From Neisseria sp. (lineage in GTDB: Bacteria; Pseudomonadota; Gammaproteobacteria; Burkholderiales; Neisseriaceae): a stretch of 64,000 nt of DNA. The notes under the pieces were generated by a model. The model was not told where the DNA came from. It searched no databases and worked only from the letters and a program-made list of their open reading frames with translations. Below, in pieces: positions 43,320-52,538 of this stretch (positions are counted from its first letter, which is position 1; every line of letters begins with the position of its first letter). The stretch spans positions 106,961-170,960 of the forward strand of contig NZ_JAUMUI010000001.1 of the NCBI RefSeq assembly GCF_030530745.1, in the 5' to 3' direction. The position numbers and the translations under genes were made by a program.

Positions 43320-44576
43320 ATGACCAAACAAATACATTACGGCACAGTAACGCACTGGTTCGCCGGGCTGCAACGCGGCTCGGTGGTTTCCGATGATCAC
43401 GGCGCGCAGCGGATTCTGCTCGAAGCCTCATCTTTAAGCCGGCACTACGCCCACCCGAAAAGCGGCGACCGCATCAGTTTCTGCCTGCATCAAGACGCCA
43501 AAAACCGCTTGTGCGCAGAAGGTGTGTCGCTTCTGCCCCCCTTAAAGGAAAATGAACGGGTGGAAGTAACACTTACCGAATGGGATTTCAGGCAAAACGG
43601 CGGCTACGGCATCCACCAAGTGCAGCGCAGTTCCCCGATTTTTATTTTGGGGCAGTTTTTAAACGACCAAACCCGTATTCCCGAAACCGGCGAAGTTTTG
43701 GAAGGCAGGCTGGTCAAACACGGCAACGGCCAATGGCTTTTGGTGGAAGCCGACATTATCGGCAGGCCGTCTGAAACCGCACCGGACACAGCACAGCAAC
43801 CCTCCGCCACTGCCGCCGAAGAACAACCGCAAACCGAAACCGGCCGCGCCGGCGGCCCGCAAATCTCTGGCGGCACCGATACCGTACAACACGGCACCGC
43901 CGGATCCGACACGCCCGCCCTGCCCGCCAACCGTGTTTTAAACGGTGAAATCATCAGTTGGGACGACGAAAAAGGCTACGGTTTTATCCGCACCGCAAAA
44001 AAACAAAGTGTGTTTTTCCACATTTCTGCGTTCCACTACACATCGCAGCGGCCGCAGGCCGGGCAGCAAGTGAGTTTCTACTGCAACCGCCCCGTCGGCA
44101 GCGAACCGCAGAAAGCCCTGAAAGTGGTGTTGAGCGGCCACGAGGCCTCGCTGTTTTCCGACCGCCCCTACGATTACCACGAGCTGAACCTGAATATGCG
44201 CAAATTTTTGTGTTACGGACTGAGCGGAACGGTTTACCTGCTGGCCGTTAACCATTATTCCACCAAACTGGCCGCGTTTTACCTGCTTGCCAGCGCTGCC
44301 GCCTTCTGGCTTTACCGCAGCGACAAGCAAACCGCCGTTACCCAAGCCGGCAAAACAGGTTATCTGGGGCGTGTGCCGGAGAAAAAGCTGCACCAAATCG
44401 GCCTGATCGGCGGCTGGCCGGGCGCTCTTTTGGCACGCGGCACTTTCAACCACAAAACCGGCAAAGCATCGTTTATCCGCGTTTTCTGGCTGGTGGCGGC
44501 AATCAATATTGCCATCACCTATGCTCTGCTGATACATTATGCCGATAATCCGCTTGCTTCATTGTTAAAAAACTAA
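43320..44576 (+). CDS. Cold-shock domain / DUF1294 membrane protein
   Basis: 418 residues. Residues 5-70 resemble an OB-type fold, 80-145 a second (VEVTLTEWDFRQNGGYGIHQV), 150-200 are a low-complexity linker rich in Ala, Thr and Gln, and 205-265 are a recognisable cold-shock domain (GEIISWDDEKGYGFI, VFFHISAF). The C-terminal 120 residues carry membrane helices and the DUF1294 signature (LIGGWPGALLARGTFNHKT). CSD-DUF1294 fusions are known; their function is unknown. The gene lies between fabH and fabD, 9 bp before fabD, so fabD may depend on its transcript. Confidence 0.82.
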   Translation: MTKQIHYGTVTHWFAGLQRGSVVSDDHGAQRILLEASSLSRHYAHPKSGDRISFCLHQDAKNRLCAEGVSLLPPLKENERVEVTLTEWDFRQNGGYGIHQVQRSSPIFILGQFLNDQTRIPETGEVLEGRLVKHGNGQWLLVEADIIGRPSETAPDTAQQPSATAAEEQPQTETGRAGGPQISGGTDTVQHGTAGSDTPALPANRVLNGEIISWDDEKGYGFIRTAKKQSVFFHISAFHYTSQRPQAGQQVSFYCNRPVGSEPQKALKVVLSGHEASLFSDRPYDYHELNLNMRKFLCYGLSGTVYLLAVNHYSTKLAAFYLLASAAAFWLYRSDKQTAVTQAGKTGYLGRVPEKKLHQIGLIGGWPGALLARGTFNHKTGKASFIRVFWLVAAINIAITYALLIHYADNPLASLLKN

Positions 44577-44585
44577 AGGATTGCT

Positions 44586-45515
44586 ATGTCTTTCGCATTT
44601 TTCTTTCCCGGCCAAGGTTCGCAGAGCCTCGGCATGATGAACGGTTTCGACGGCACCGCCGTTGTGAAGGCCACTTTCGACGAAGCCTCCGCCGTGCTCG
44701 GCCAAGATTTGTGGGCGATGATTAACGGCGGCGATGCCGCCCCCATCAACGAAACCGTCAACACCCAGCCGCTGATGCTGGCCGCCGGCGTGGCCACTTA
44801 CCGCGCCTATCTCGAAGCAGGCGGCAAAGCTCCCGCCGTAGCGGCCGGGCACAGCTTGGGCGAATACACCGCATTGGTGGTTGCGGGCGCATTGGATTTT
44901 GCCGATGCCGTCAAACTCGTGCGCCTGCGCGCCGAGCTGATGCAGAGCGCCGTGCCGCAAGGCGAAGGGGCGATGGCCGCCATTTTGGGGCTGGACGATG
45001 ATGCGGTGCGCGAAGTTTGCACCGAAGCCGCCCAAGGCAGCGTGGCGGAAGCCGTCAACTTCAACTCGCCCGGCCAAGTGGTGATTGCCGGTGCCGCCGC
45101 TGCGGTCGAGCGCGCGATGGAGCTTGCCAAAGAAAAAGGCGCCAAACGCGCCTTGCCGCTGCCTGTTTCGGTACCCTCGCATTGCAGCCTGATGAAGCCT
45201 GCCGCCGAAAAACTGGCCGAAGCATTGAAAAACGTAGTGATCAAAACACCGCAAATCCGCGTAATCCACAATGCCGACGTAGCCGCCTACGACGATGCCG
45301 AAAAAATCAAAGACGCCTTGGTACGCCAGCTTTACAGCCCCGTGCGCTGGACCGAAACCGTCAACGCGCTGGTTGCCGAAGGCATTACCCAATCCGCAGA
45401 ATGCGGCCCCGGCAAAGTATTGGCGGGCTTGGCCAAACGTATCAACAAAGAAGCCTCGTGCAGCGCGCTGACCGATACCGCGCAAGTGGCCGCTTTTATC
45501 GAATCACAAACCTGA
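44586..45515 (+). CDS. fabD: Malonyl-CoA:ACP transacylase
   Basis: 309 residues. PGQGSQSLGMM (8-18) and the nucleophile motif GHSLGEY (Ser90) are present, as are the Arg of LVRLRAELMQ and the catalytic His in SVPSHCSLM. FabD loads malonyl groups onto ACP. AAAGGATT precedes ATG 44586. A single uptake sequence lies after the stop codon. Confidence 0.96.
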   Translation: MSFAFFFPGQGSQSLGMMNGFDGTAVVKATFDEASAVLGQDLWAMINGGDAAPINETVNTQPLMLAAGVATYRAYLEAGGKAPAVAAGHSLGEYTALVVAGALDFADAVKLVRLRAELMQSAVPQGEGAMAAILGLDDDAVREVCTEAAQGSVAEAVNFNSPGQVVIAGAAAAVERAMELAKEKGAKRALPLPVSVPSHCSLMKPAAEKLAEALKNVVIKTPQIRVIHNADVAAYDDAEKIKDALVRQLYSPVRWTETVNALVAEGITQSAECGPGKVLAGLAKRINKEASCSALTDTAQVAAFIESQT

Positions 45516-46036
45516 TAACAGAACTTTTCAGACGGCATGAAACACTAATGCCGAGACCTTTGCAAAAATAGGTTTTAGTCCTGAATTTATTTATGTTTCA
45601 TCATACCCGGGCTTGTTCTGGGTATCTGTTATTTCTTTTGAAACAAAAAGATACCTTTGCAAACCTCCAGATGTGGATACAGTTCAAGGCGTAGCAGCGC
45701 AGCGGGCGCAGACATAAACATAGAGTCAGGCAGGCGGGCGGGCAGCGCGCAACGCAGAAATGCGCCGCAGATGGGGGGTAAAGGTCTCAAAAAGATGCCC
45801 GGGGCAGGCTCGGGCATAACGCAGAGGTTTTAAGTTGTTGGAAGGAGTTTTGCAAAGGCCTCATGCCGTCTGAAAATCCGATCCATCCCATCATGAATAC
45901 CGTTAGAAAAAGCCGGGTTCTGCTGCTTACAGAACCCGGCTTGAAAAGGCTGTTTGAGAAATGTCCAAGTATCGGGAGGTGGTCTCCCCCGTTTCAGACG
46001 GCCTGTCAACCAACCCTTCTTTTGTGCCGTAACCAA
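45516..46036. other. Repeat-filled convergent gap
   Basis: 521 bp between fabD and the transporter pseudogene. It is almost entirely a TGAGACCTTTGC-ended repeat with an internal insertion (45552-45863), followed by a hairpin (GGGTTCTG / CAGAACCC, 45917-45942) that may serve as terminator, and a DUS at 45992. Confidence 0.7.
45552..45863. repeat. TGAGACCTTTGC-ended repeat, enlarged copy
   Basis: Ends CGAGACCTTTGC (45552-45563) and GCAAAGGCCTCA (45852-45863) match the 167-bp element at 29679, but this copy is 312 bp. The extra ~125 bp (45661-45790) interrupts the palindrome between its arms and is GC-rich (GCGTAGCAGCGCAGCGGG); it seems to be a nested insertion or a rearranged copy. Confidence 0.65.
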
Positions 46037-47354
46037 TCACGATGCTTCAGCAGGACGCTGCTTGGTATTGATACGCAGAGTACAGAATGCGGCCAAACCC
46101 AACAGAACACCGGCGCACATCATTGCATTGGTGGGATTGGCGCCCAACACATGATTGAAAATCGGACCGAAGGTAACGGTTTCAATCAGCATCGGAATCA
46201 CAATCATCATATTGATGATGCCCATATACACGCCGTAACGCTCTTTGGGCACTTCAGCCACAGCAATCAAAAACGGCACGCCCATAATCGAAGCCCAAGC
46301 GATACCGAAACCTATCATCGGCAGGAACAGCATATATTTATTGGTGATGTGCGGGAAAGTCAGCAGGGCAGCTGCGGCCAATATCAAACACAGGGCATGA
46401 ACTTGTTTTGCACTGTATTTTTTGGCCAACGCCATCAGGCCGAAAGCGGAAATAAAGGTTACGATGTTGTACCAGCCGTTTACCAAGCCCGTCCAGCCCA
46501 CTGCCTGCTCGAAACCTGCTTTGTCGGCAGGCGTGGCGCCCCACACCGATTTGGCGATACTGAGGGTAACGTATTGCCAGTAGATAAACATGGCATACCA
46601 CTGGAACAGGTAAACCAAAGCAAGCTGCCACAGGGGTTTGGGCATTTCCTTGATGGCCGAGGCGATTTCCGTTACAGCGGCGACAAGGCCTCGCGGTTTG
46701 GCGCGCATCTCTGCCAGTTCTTCGTCGCTGGGGCGGATTTCGGGGGTTGAGAATACCGAGATTAAAACCGAACCGATGGAGCAGACGGCACCGACATAAA
46801 ACGAACCGTATACCCAATAGGGAATGCCGGATTCGGAAGTGCCGGTAATCCATTGCTGGAAGAAATACAGCGACACGTTGGCCAGCGTGATGCCCAAACC
46901 GGTAAACACCGACTGCATCAGAAAGCCGGTGGGCTGTTGGTTATCGGGCAGTTTGTCGGCGATAAACGCACGGTAGGGTTCCATGGCGGTGTTGTTGCTG
47001 ATATCCAAAGAGCCACAACATCAGCACGGCCATCCACAGCGCGGTAACGTGCGGATAGAAAAACAGACAGATACTGCACCCGATGGCGCCGATTAAGAAA
47101 TAGGGGCGGCGGCGGCCCAAGCCGTTAACCCATGTGCGGTCGCTCAAAGCGCCGATCAAGGGCTGCACCAAGAGGCCGGTTACGGGGCCGGCCATATTGA
47201 GAATCGGCAGTTGGCCGGGGTCGGCATTCAGAAAGCTGAAAATCGGATTGATGGCGGTTTGCTGCAAACCGAAGCTGTATTGGATGCCGAAAAAACCGAA
47301 GTTCATCAGCATAATCTGGCGCAGCGTCATCGCCACACGGTGGTCTATTCTCAT
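46037..47354 (-). pseudogene. MFS sugar transporter, frameshifted
   Basis: Two overlapping reading frames make up one transporter of about 438 residues. The first (47354 downward, MRIDHRVAMTLRQIMLMNFGFFGIQYSFGLQ) is intact to WMAVLMLWLF; the second resumes with DISNNTAMEPYRAFIADKLPDNQQ and continues to the stop at 46037. One base too many at 47005-47006 (GG for G on the minus strand) separates them. It belongs to the sugar:cation symporter-like MFS group often found with maltose phosphorylase genes in Neisseria. The LacI regulator is next to it. A sequencing error is possible. Confidence 0.85.
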
Positions 47355-47627
47355 GATTGAAGACTCCTTTTAATTGAAAAACCTGAGAAAGTTTGTCCCG
47401 TGCGTGTGTGGTGAAGGTAAATCGCAGCCTTATGTTCAGGCTTGTTTTGATTATCGGGTACGGCCGGTTTTGTTTTCTAAAAAACCGCCCTGCCCGCCGC
47501 GCACATCGGCGGCAAACCGGCAAAGCGATTCCTTAAAACAGATTTTTGACGGCGGTGGCGACGGTTTGTTGTTATTGTTTTAATGAGAGACGGTTTTCAG
47601 ACGGCCTGTGAATCAGGCTCTAGATAT

Positions 47628-48680
47628 TTATGGTTGTTTTATGCGGTTTATATCGGTTACCGATTCCCGCCACACGGTATCGCAGCCGATCACGACCGGC
47701 CGCTGCGGCAGATCTTTACCCGCCACCGCATCCAGCAGCATCTGCGCCGCCCGTGCGCCCATGGCCGTATAGGGCAGATCGGCGGTGGTCAACGGCGGAA
47801 ACAGCGTTTCGGCAATCGAGCGGTGGTCGTCGTAACCGGCCACCGATATTTCTTCGGGCACCTTGATGCCGCGCGAACGCAAAATGCCGTAAAGCCTCAC
47901 CGCCATTTCATCGTTACCGCAGCACAAAACAGTGGGCTGTTTCGGCAGCGCCAGCAGTTTCCCTACTGCCGCCTGCAAAGATTCGCTTCGGTTGGTGTAG
48001 TCGGGGTAGCCCGCCAAATCCAAAGCCGCATCATAAGCGATGCCCGCTTCTTCCAACGCGCGGCGGTAGCCGAGGCGGCGCAGTTTGCTGGCAACAGTCT
48101 GCGGCTGCAGGCTCAGATAAGCAATACGGTGGTGGCCGGCTGCAATAATCCGCTTTACCAAGCCGTATTGGCCTTGTTCGTCGTCGGGCAGCACCGACGG
48201 CGTGCCCTGCTTGTCGAAACAGTTGACCAAAACCAGCGGGCAGTTGGGTTTCAGCTCCGGCAGGCGTACTTCCTGATGAAACTCGGCCACATACAGAATA
48301 CCCTCGGCCCGGTGCTCCAAAAATGTGCGCATCAGCATTTCCACCTGATCAAAACGGTTGCCCGTGTCGGCAATCATCACCGTTTTGCCCGCTTCGGCCA
48401 TCGTGCGCTGTATGCCCTGCACCAAAAACATATCGGGCAGGCCGCCGCCGCTGTGGCGGTCGTGATGGCGGGAAATCGCACCGGTAATCAGACCCACCAG
48501 CCCGGAACGGTTGGAACGCATGATGCGGGCGGCAGACGAGGGGATATAACCCAGCTCTTCCATCGCCGCCTCCACTGCGGCACGGGTTTTCGCACTCACC
48601 GGCGCATCACGGTTCAAAACCCGGCTGACGGTTTTGGGCGACACGCCTGCCCGTTCTGCAACATCATAAATCGTGGCCAT
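47628..48680 (-). CDS. LacI family transcriptional regulator
   Basis: 350 residues. The helix-turn-helix MATIYDVAERAGVSPKTVSRVLN is at residues 1-23, followed by the hinge helix (IPSSAARIMRS) and a periplasmic-binding-like sugar domain. It is on the same strand as, and upstream of, the sugar transporter pseudogene, so it probably controlled that gene. A palindromic operator lies 73 bp upstream of its own start, suggesting autoregulation. The inducer is unknown; glucose or maltose-type sugars are likely given pgi on the other side. Confidence 0.88.
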   Translation of the reverse strand: MATIYDVAERAGVSPKTVSRVLNRDAPVSAKTRAAVEAAMEELGYIPSSAARIMRSNRSGLVGLITGAISRHHDRHSGGGLPDMFLVQGIQRTMAEAGKTVMIADTGNRFDQVEMLMRTFLEHRAEGILYVAEFHQEVRLPELKPNCPLVLVNCFDKQGTPSVLPDDEQGQYGLVKRIIAAGHHRIAYLSLQPQTVASKLRRLGYRRALEEAGIAYDAALDLAGYPDYTNRSESLQAAVGKLLALPKQPTVLCCGNDEMAVRLYGILRSRGIKVPEEISVAGYDDHRSIAETLFPPLTTADLPYTAMGARAAQMLLDAVAGKDLPQRPVVIGCDTVWRESVTDINRIKQP

Positions 48681-48753
48681 ACCTGCCGCTTTCCTGCGGA
48701 TTTTTCTTACCGCAGCTGCCTGTTTCGGTTAATTGCGGCAAAGCATATCACAG

Positions 48754-48769
48754 ATGACATCGGTGTCAT
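48754..48769. promoter_or_regulatory. LacI-family operator palindrome
   Basis: ATGACA-TCGG-TGTCAT, a 16-bp even palindrome with central CG, the form used by LacI-family proteins. It lies in the divergent lacI-type/pgi intergenic region, directly downstream of a minus-strand TATAAA box (48774-48780 region), where a bound repressor would block lacI-type transcription and might affect pgi. Confidence 0.6.
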
Positions 48770-48953
48770 ACCGTTTTTTATACACAAATTTGAGAAAAAT
48801 CAATCTATCTTTTCATTCTCCTGCCGTACTTTTCGCCGCTTTCCGGGTCAAATACTTATTTGTGTGAAAATAACGGCATGCAGGTTATACTACACGCCGC
48901 TACAAACCCGTTTCAGACGGCCTCACCTTGATAAAGTCCATCGGAAATAAAAC

Positions 48954-50588
48954 ATGAACAACATCACCCAGTCCGCCGCCTGGCAAAACCTGCAGGCCCA
49001 TCAAATCAATACCGCCAATATGCGCATGCGCGAGCTTTTCGAAGCCGATCCGCAACGCTTCGACAACATGCACGAAACCCTGCACGGCCTACTGTTCGAC
49101 TACAGCAAAAACCGCATCAGCGAAGAAACCCTGCAATTATTGTGCGAACTGGCCGAAGCCGCCGGGCTGCAACAGCAGGCCGCGGCCATGCGCCGCGGCG
49201 GCAAAATCAACATCAGCGAAAAACGCGCCGTGCTGCATACCGCCCTTCGCCTGCCCGCCGATGCCGATCCCGTGCTGGTAGACGGCGAAAACATTATCCC
49301 CGCCGTACACCGCGAACTCGACCGCGCACTGGCTTTCGCCGAAAACCTGATTAACGGCGTGCACACCGGCGCCACCGGCAAACGCATTACCGATTTCGTG
49401 CACATCGGCATCGGCGGCTCGGACTTAGGCCCCCAACTGGCCGTGCAGGCCCTGCAACCCTTTCACAAAAACGTGCGCGTACACTTCGTTTCCAACTCCG
49501 ACGATGCCAACATCGCCCAAGTGCTCGCCCCCCTCAACGCCGAAACCACCGTTTTCTGCGTGGCCAGCAAATCGTTCGGCACCCCCGAAACCCTGCTCAA
49601 CGCCCACGCCGCCCGTGCCTGGTTCCGCGACGGCGGCCTGCGCGAAGCCGACATCGCCCGCCATTTCGCTGCCATTTCCAGCGACGTGGCTGCCGCACGC
49701 AACTTCGGTATCTCACCCGACAATGTATTCGCCATGTTCGACTGGGTGGGCGGACGCTATTCCGTATGGTCGGCCATCGGCCTGCCCGTGATGGTGGCCG
49801 TCGGCGGCACCCACTTCCGCAAATTTCTCAGCGGCGCGCACGCAATGGACAAACACTTCTTCAACACCCCGCCGCGCCGCAATATCCCCGTTTTACTGGC
49901 CTTAATCGGCATATGGTACGGCAATTTCTGCGGCGCGCACGGCCAGGCCGTCGTGCCCTACAGCCACAACCTGCGCCGCCTGCCGGGCTATTTGCAGCAG
50001 CTCGACATGGAAAGCAACGGCAAACGCCGCACGCTGCACGGCGACACGGTGGAATGCCACACCGGCGGCATCGTGTTCGGCGAAGAAGGCGTTAACTGCC
50101 AACACGCCTTTTTCCAACTGCTGCACCAAGGCACGCGGCTGATTCCCGCCGATTTCATCGTGCCGATGCGCACCCCCTACCAAATCGGCCGCCAGCACCG
50201 CTTCACCGTCGCCAACGCCTTCGCCCAAACCGAAGCACTGATGCGCGGCAAAACCCTTGAAGAAGCCCGCGCCGAACTCACCGCCCTGCCTGAAGCCGAA
50301 CGCGAAGAGCTTGCGCCGCAGAAAGAATTTCCCGGCAACCAGCCCAGCAACAGCATACTGATCGAAGAAATCAACCCGTTCAACCTCGGCATGCTGATTG
50401 CCATGTACGAACACAAAGTATTCGCCCAAGGCGCAATTTGGGGCATCAACTCTTTCGACCAATGGGGCGTGGAATACGGCAAAGCGCTGGCAAAAAACAT
50501 CGAACCCGAGCTTGCCCGCACCCAAAACATTCAACACGATTCTTCAACCGCCGGATTGATTGCGTTTTACCGCAAATGCAACCCATAG
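48954..50588 (+). CDS. pgi: Glucose-6-phosphate isomerase
   Basis: 544 residues, full length. The phosphosugar signatures DFVHIGIGGSDLGPQLAVQAL (near 143-163) and GRYSVWSAIGLPV (near 265-277) are intact; the catalytic Glu is in MESNGKR, the His in QNEVGVNCQHAFFQLLHQGT-type GVNCQHAFFQLLHQG and Lys in NSFDQWGVEYGKALA. Interconverts glucose-6-phosphate and fructose-6-phosphate. N. meningitidis is known to have two pgi genes; only this one is in the window. A CRISPR-like repeat lies 75 bp after its stop. Confidence 0.95.
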   Translation: MNNITQSAAWQNLQAHQINTANMRMRELFEADPQRFDNMHETLHGLLFDYSKNRISEETLQLLCELAEAAGLQQQAAAMRRGGKINISEKRAVLHTALRLPADADPVLVDGENIIPAVHRELDRALAFAENLINGVHTGATGKRITDFVHIGIGGSDLGPQLAVQALQPFHKNVRVHFVSNSDDANIAQVLAPLNAETTVFCVASKSFGTPETLLNAHAARAWFRDGGLREADIARHFAAISSDVAAARNFGISPDNVFAMFDWVGGRYSVWSAIGLPVMVAVGGTHFRKFLSGAHAMDKHFFNTPPRRNIPVLLALIGIWYGNFCGAHGQAVVPYSHNLRRLPGYLQQLDMESNGKRRTLHGDTVECHTGGIVFGEEGVNCQHAFFQLLHQGTRLIPADFIVPMRTPYQIGRQHRFTVANAFAQTEALMRGKTLEEARAELTALPEAEREELAPQKEFPGNQPSNSILIEEINPFNLGMLIAMYEHKVFAQGAIWGINSFDQWGVEYGKALAKNIEPELARTQNIQHDSSTAGLIAFYRKCNP

Positions 50589-50663
50589 GCCGCCACCTTT
50601 TGCCGGTAAGGCAGAAATCAAACCGATGCGGCCGGTGCTTTGTCAGAACCGGCCGCATCGTTT

Positions 50664-50695
50664 GTTTAAACACACAGCCGCCCGAAGGCGGCTGG
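50664..50695. repeat. Lone CRISPR-like repeat
   Basis: 32 nt matching the array repeat at 29 positions: it reads GTTTAAACACACAGCCGCCC then GAAGGCGGCTGG. The differences are at positions 5, 20 and 32. The palindrome AGCCGCC/GGCGGCT is preserved. No second repeat is found on either side at one-unit distance. Confidence 0.8.
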
Positions 50696-50770
50696 TTAAA
50701 GGCAATGCCGGCATCGTTTTTTGCGGCGGTTCCGAATTGCCGGACTCAAACTCGGTTCGCCCCCACACAC

Positions 50771-51262
50771 TCACTCAATCCTTACATACGCCACCGACAA
50801 AATTTCAATCACTTCCCTGCCCTCCGGCCCGTTCAGCACCACTTCGTCGCCTTCGCGCGCTTTAATCAGGCTGCGCGCCAGCGGCGAAATCCATGAAATT
50901 TTGTTTTTGGCCGTGTCGATTTCGTCGATACCGACGATTCTCACCACCTGTTCGCTACCGTCGCCGCGCAAAAGTTCCACCGTGGCGCCGAAAAACACTT
51001 GGTCGGTGGCTTCGCGGATTTCTGGATCGACCACTTGCGCCGCTTCCAAACGCTTGGTTAAAAAACGGATGCGGCGGTCGATTTCGCGCATACGGCGCTT
51101 GCCGTAGAGATAGTCGCCGTTTTCGCTTCGATCGCCGTTGCCCGCCGCCCAATTCACAATCTGAACGATTTCGGGGCGTTCTTTGTTAACCAGGCTGTAC
51201 AGCTCGTCTTTCAAAGCCTGCCAGCCTGCGGGGGTGATGTAGTTGGGTGTGTTGCCGCTCAT
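50771..51262 (-). CDS. greB: Transcription elongation factor GreB
   Basis: 163 residues. The N-terminal coiled-coil begins YITPAGWQALKDELYSL and includes RSENGDYLYGKRRMREIDRRIRFL; the C-terminal FKBP-like domain ends with GDEVVLNGPEGREVIEILSVAYV. The acidic tip (ENGDY) that enters the polymerase channel is present. Length and KRRMREIDRR motif indicate GreB rather than GreA. It rescues backtracked RNA polymerase. Confidence 0.93.
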   Translation of the reverse strand: MSGNTPNYITPAGWQALKDELYSLVNKERPEIVQIVNWAAGNGDRSENGDYLYGKRRMREIDRRIRFLTKRLEAAQVVDPEIREATDQVFFGATVELLRGDGSEQVVRIVGIDEIDTAKNKISWISPLARSLIKAREGDEVVLNGPEGREVIEILSVAYVRIE

Positions 51263-51330
51263 GTAATGCCGTCTGAAATGTACAAAAGTGCATTTTAACC
51301 GATTGCCGCGCTTTTTTCAGACGGCCTCCC

Positions 51331-51410
51331 TAGGGGCTGTTGACAATTAACGCAACGGCGGTGTTTTTGGCCAAAAATACCGCCGTTGCGTTGAATGTCG
51401 GCAGCCCCTA
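51331..51410. repeat. AGGGGCTG-family miniature element, symmetrical copy
   Basis: 80 bp from TAGGGGCTGTTGACAATTAA to GTCGGCAGCCCCTA. The arms (AACGCAACGGCGGT and ACCGCCGTTGCGTT) form a near-perfect hairpin around TTTTTGGCCAAAAA. It lies between the divergent greB and PepSY genes, 65 bp before the latter. Confidence 0.8.
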
Positions 51411-51474
51411 ATTTCCGACTAAACCGGACCCGTTAAAATTTATCCTGTATTTCCCGCATCATTAAGGAGTTGCC

Positions 51475-51747
51475 ATGAAAAAACCGTTTGCCCTGATGAC
51501 CGCTGCCGCGCTGATATTTTCCGCCGCCGCACCTGCGTCCGCCCAAACCTATATTTCAAGAAAGCAGGCAGTTGCCGCCGCCAAAGCCAAAGTGCCCGGG
51601 CGCGTTGCCGATGTAGATGCAGAACTTGATTCACGCCGCCCGCATTATGAAGTGGATATTTATACCAAACGGGGCCGCAAACACGAAATCAAAGTAGATG
51701 CACGCACCGGCAAGGTTTATTCAAACCGTATCGACTATGATGATTGA
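51475..51747 (+). CDS. PepSY domain periplasmic protein
   Basis: 90 residues with a signal peptide (MKKPFALMTAAALIFSAAAP, cleavage after ASA near 23). The mature protein is one PepSY-type repeat: ISRKQAVAAAKAKVPGRVADVDAELDSRRPHYEVDIYTKRG and IKVDARTGKVYSNRIDYDD. Such small proteins are exported and thought to inhibit proteases or bind partners at the envelope; no function is established here. AAGGAG is at a good distance from ATG 51475. Confidence 0.85.
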   Translation: MKKPFALMTAAALIFSAAAPASAQTYISRKQAVAAAKAKVPGRVADVDAELDSRRPHYEVDIYTKRGRKHEIKVDARTGKVYSNRIDYDD

Positions 51748-51768
51748 TAAAGGTTTTACAAATGCTTC

Positions 51769-51814
51769 AGGCCGTCTGAAAAAATTTCTTTATAGAAAAC
51801 TTTTCAGACGGCCT
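51769..51814 (+). terminator. DUS hairpin terminator
   Basis: AGGCCGTCTGAAAA and TTTTCAGACGGCCT with AATTTCTTTATAGAAAAC in the loop, 21 bp after the PepSY gene. Confidence 0.7.
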
Positions 51815-51881
51815 TCTTACAGGCTGCGTTAACAACCGATACCCATCAATACGGTTTTTCCGTAACTTGGCGTAGTAACTT

Positions 51882-52454
51882 CTATGCCTGCACCCGGCCG
51901 CGCCGGTAGGCCGCATATTTCCGGTATAGCCACACAGCCACAAACACCACCACGAATACGGCCAGAACCGGCAGAAACAGGCTGAGCAGCGTCATCACCA
52001 CCGCCGCACCGGTTTCCAAAACCGAAAACACGGGATTGGCCGTGCCGCCCGTGGCGGCGGTACTGGCTGCGCGGGTGGTGGCGTTCACGCCTTTAATGGC
52101 CGCCGCTGCGCCGCCGCCTGCTATAACCGCCAGCGCCCACGTTACGGCGGGGCTTAAATCGGCGGCGGTCGAGGCCATCACGGCCGTGCCCGCCAAGCCG
52201 GCCAGCGGTACTGCGAGCGTGTCGAGCAGGTTGTCGACAAACGGCACCAGATAGGCCAGCGATTCGGTGATGGCGGCGATGCCGAGGATAATCAGCGCGT
52301 TGGTGCTGCCCAGCCACTGCCAGCTTTCGTTCAACGGCCACATGCCGAAATAAGCCGACACGCTCAGGGCAAACAAAGGCAGAAAAACGCGAAAGCCCGA
52401 GCTGGCCGCCAAACCGATGCCGAGCGCGATGCTGATAAGTGTTTCAAAGTTCAT
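51882..52454 (-). CDS. DUF4126 family membrane protein
   Basis: 190 residues from ATG 52454 (MNFETLISIALGIGLAASSG). About five hydrophobic helices are separated by short Gly/Ala-rich loops; the blocks GFRVFLPLFALSVSAYFG and AVPLAGLAGTAVMASTAADLSP match DUF4126. The centre includes a low-complexity Ala/Thr run (GVNATTRAASTAATGGTANP). Function unknown. It shares a strand with the rhodanese gene, 84 bp away. Confidence 0.8.
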   Translation of the reverse strand: MNFETLISIALGIGLAASSGFRVFLPLFALSVSAYFGMWPLNESWQWLGSTNALIILGIAAITESLAYLVPFVDNLLDTLAVPLAGLAGTAVMASTAADLSPAVTWALAVIAGGGAAAAIKGVNATTRAASTAATGGTANPVFSVLETGAAVVMTLLSLFLPVLAVFVVVFVAVWLYRKYAAYRRGRVQA

Positions 52455-52538
52455 GATTTTAATCGAAAACAGAAAACGCGCATGATACTGCAATCTTGCG
52501 CGTTTGCGGCAGATTTACGATTATGGCAACCCGGCCCG

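Noticed and set aside
47583-48950. Long plus-strand open frame across the LacI-type regulator
   Set aside because: Antisense shadow of a clear LacI family gene; no family features and it runs through the divergent promoter region.
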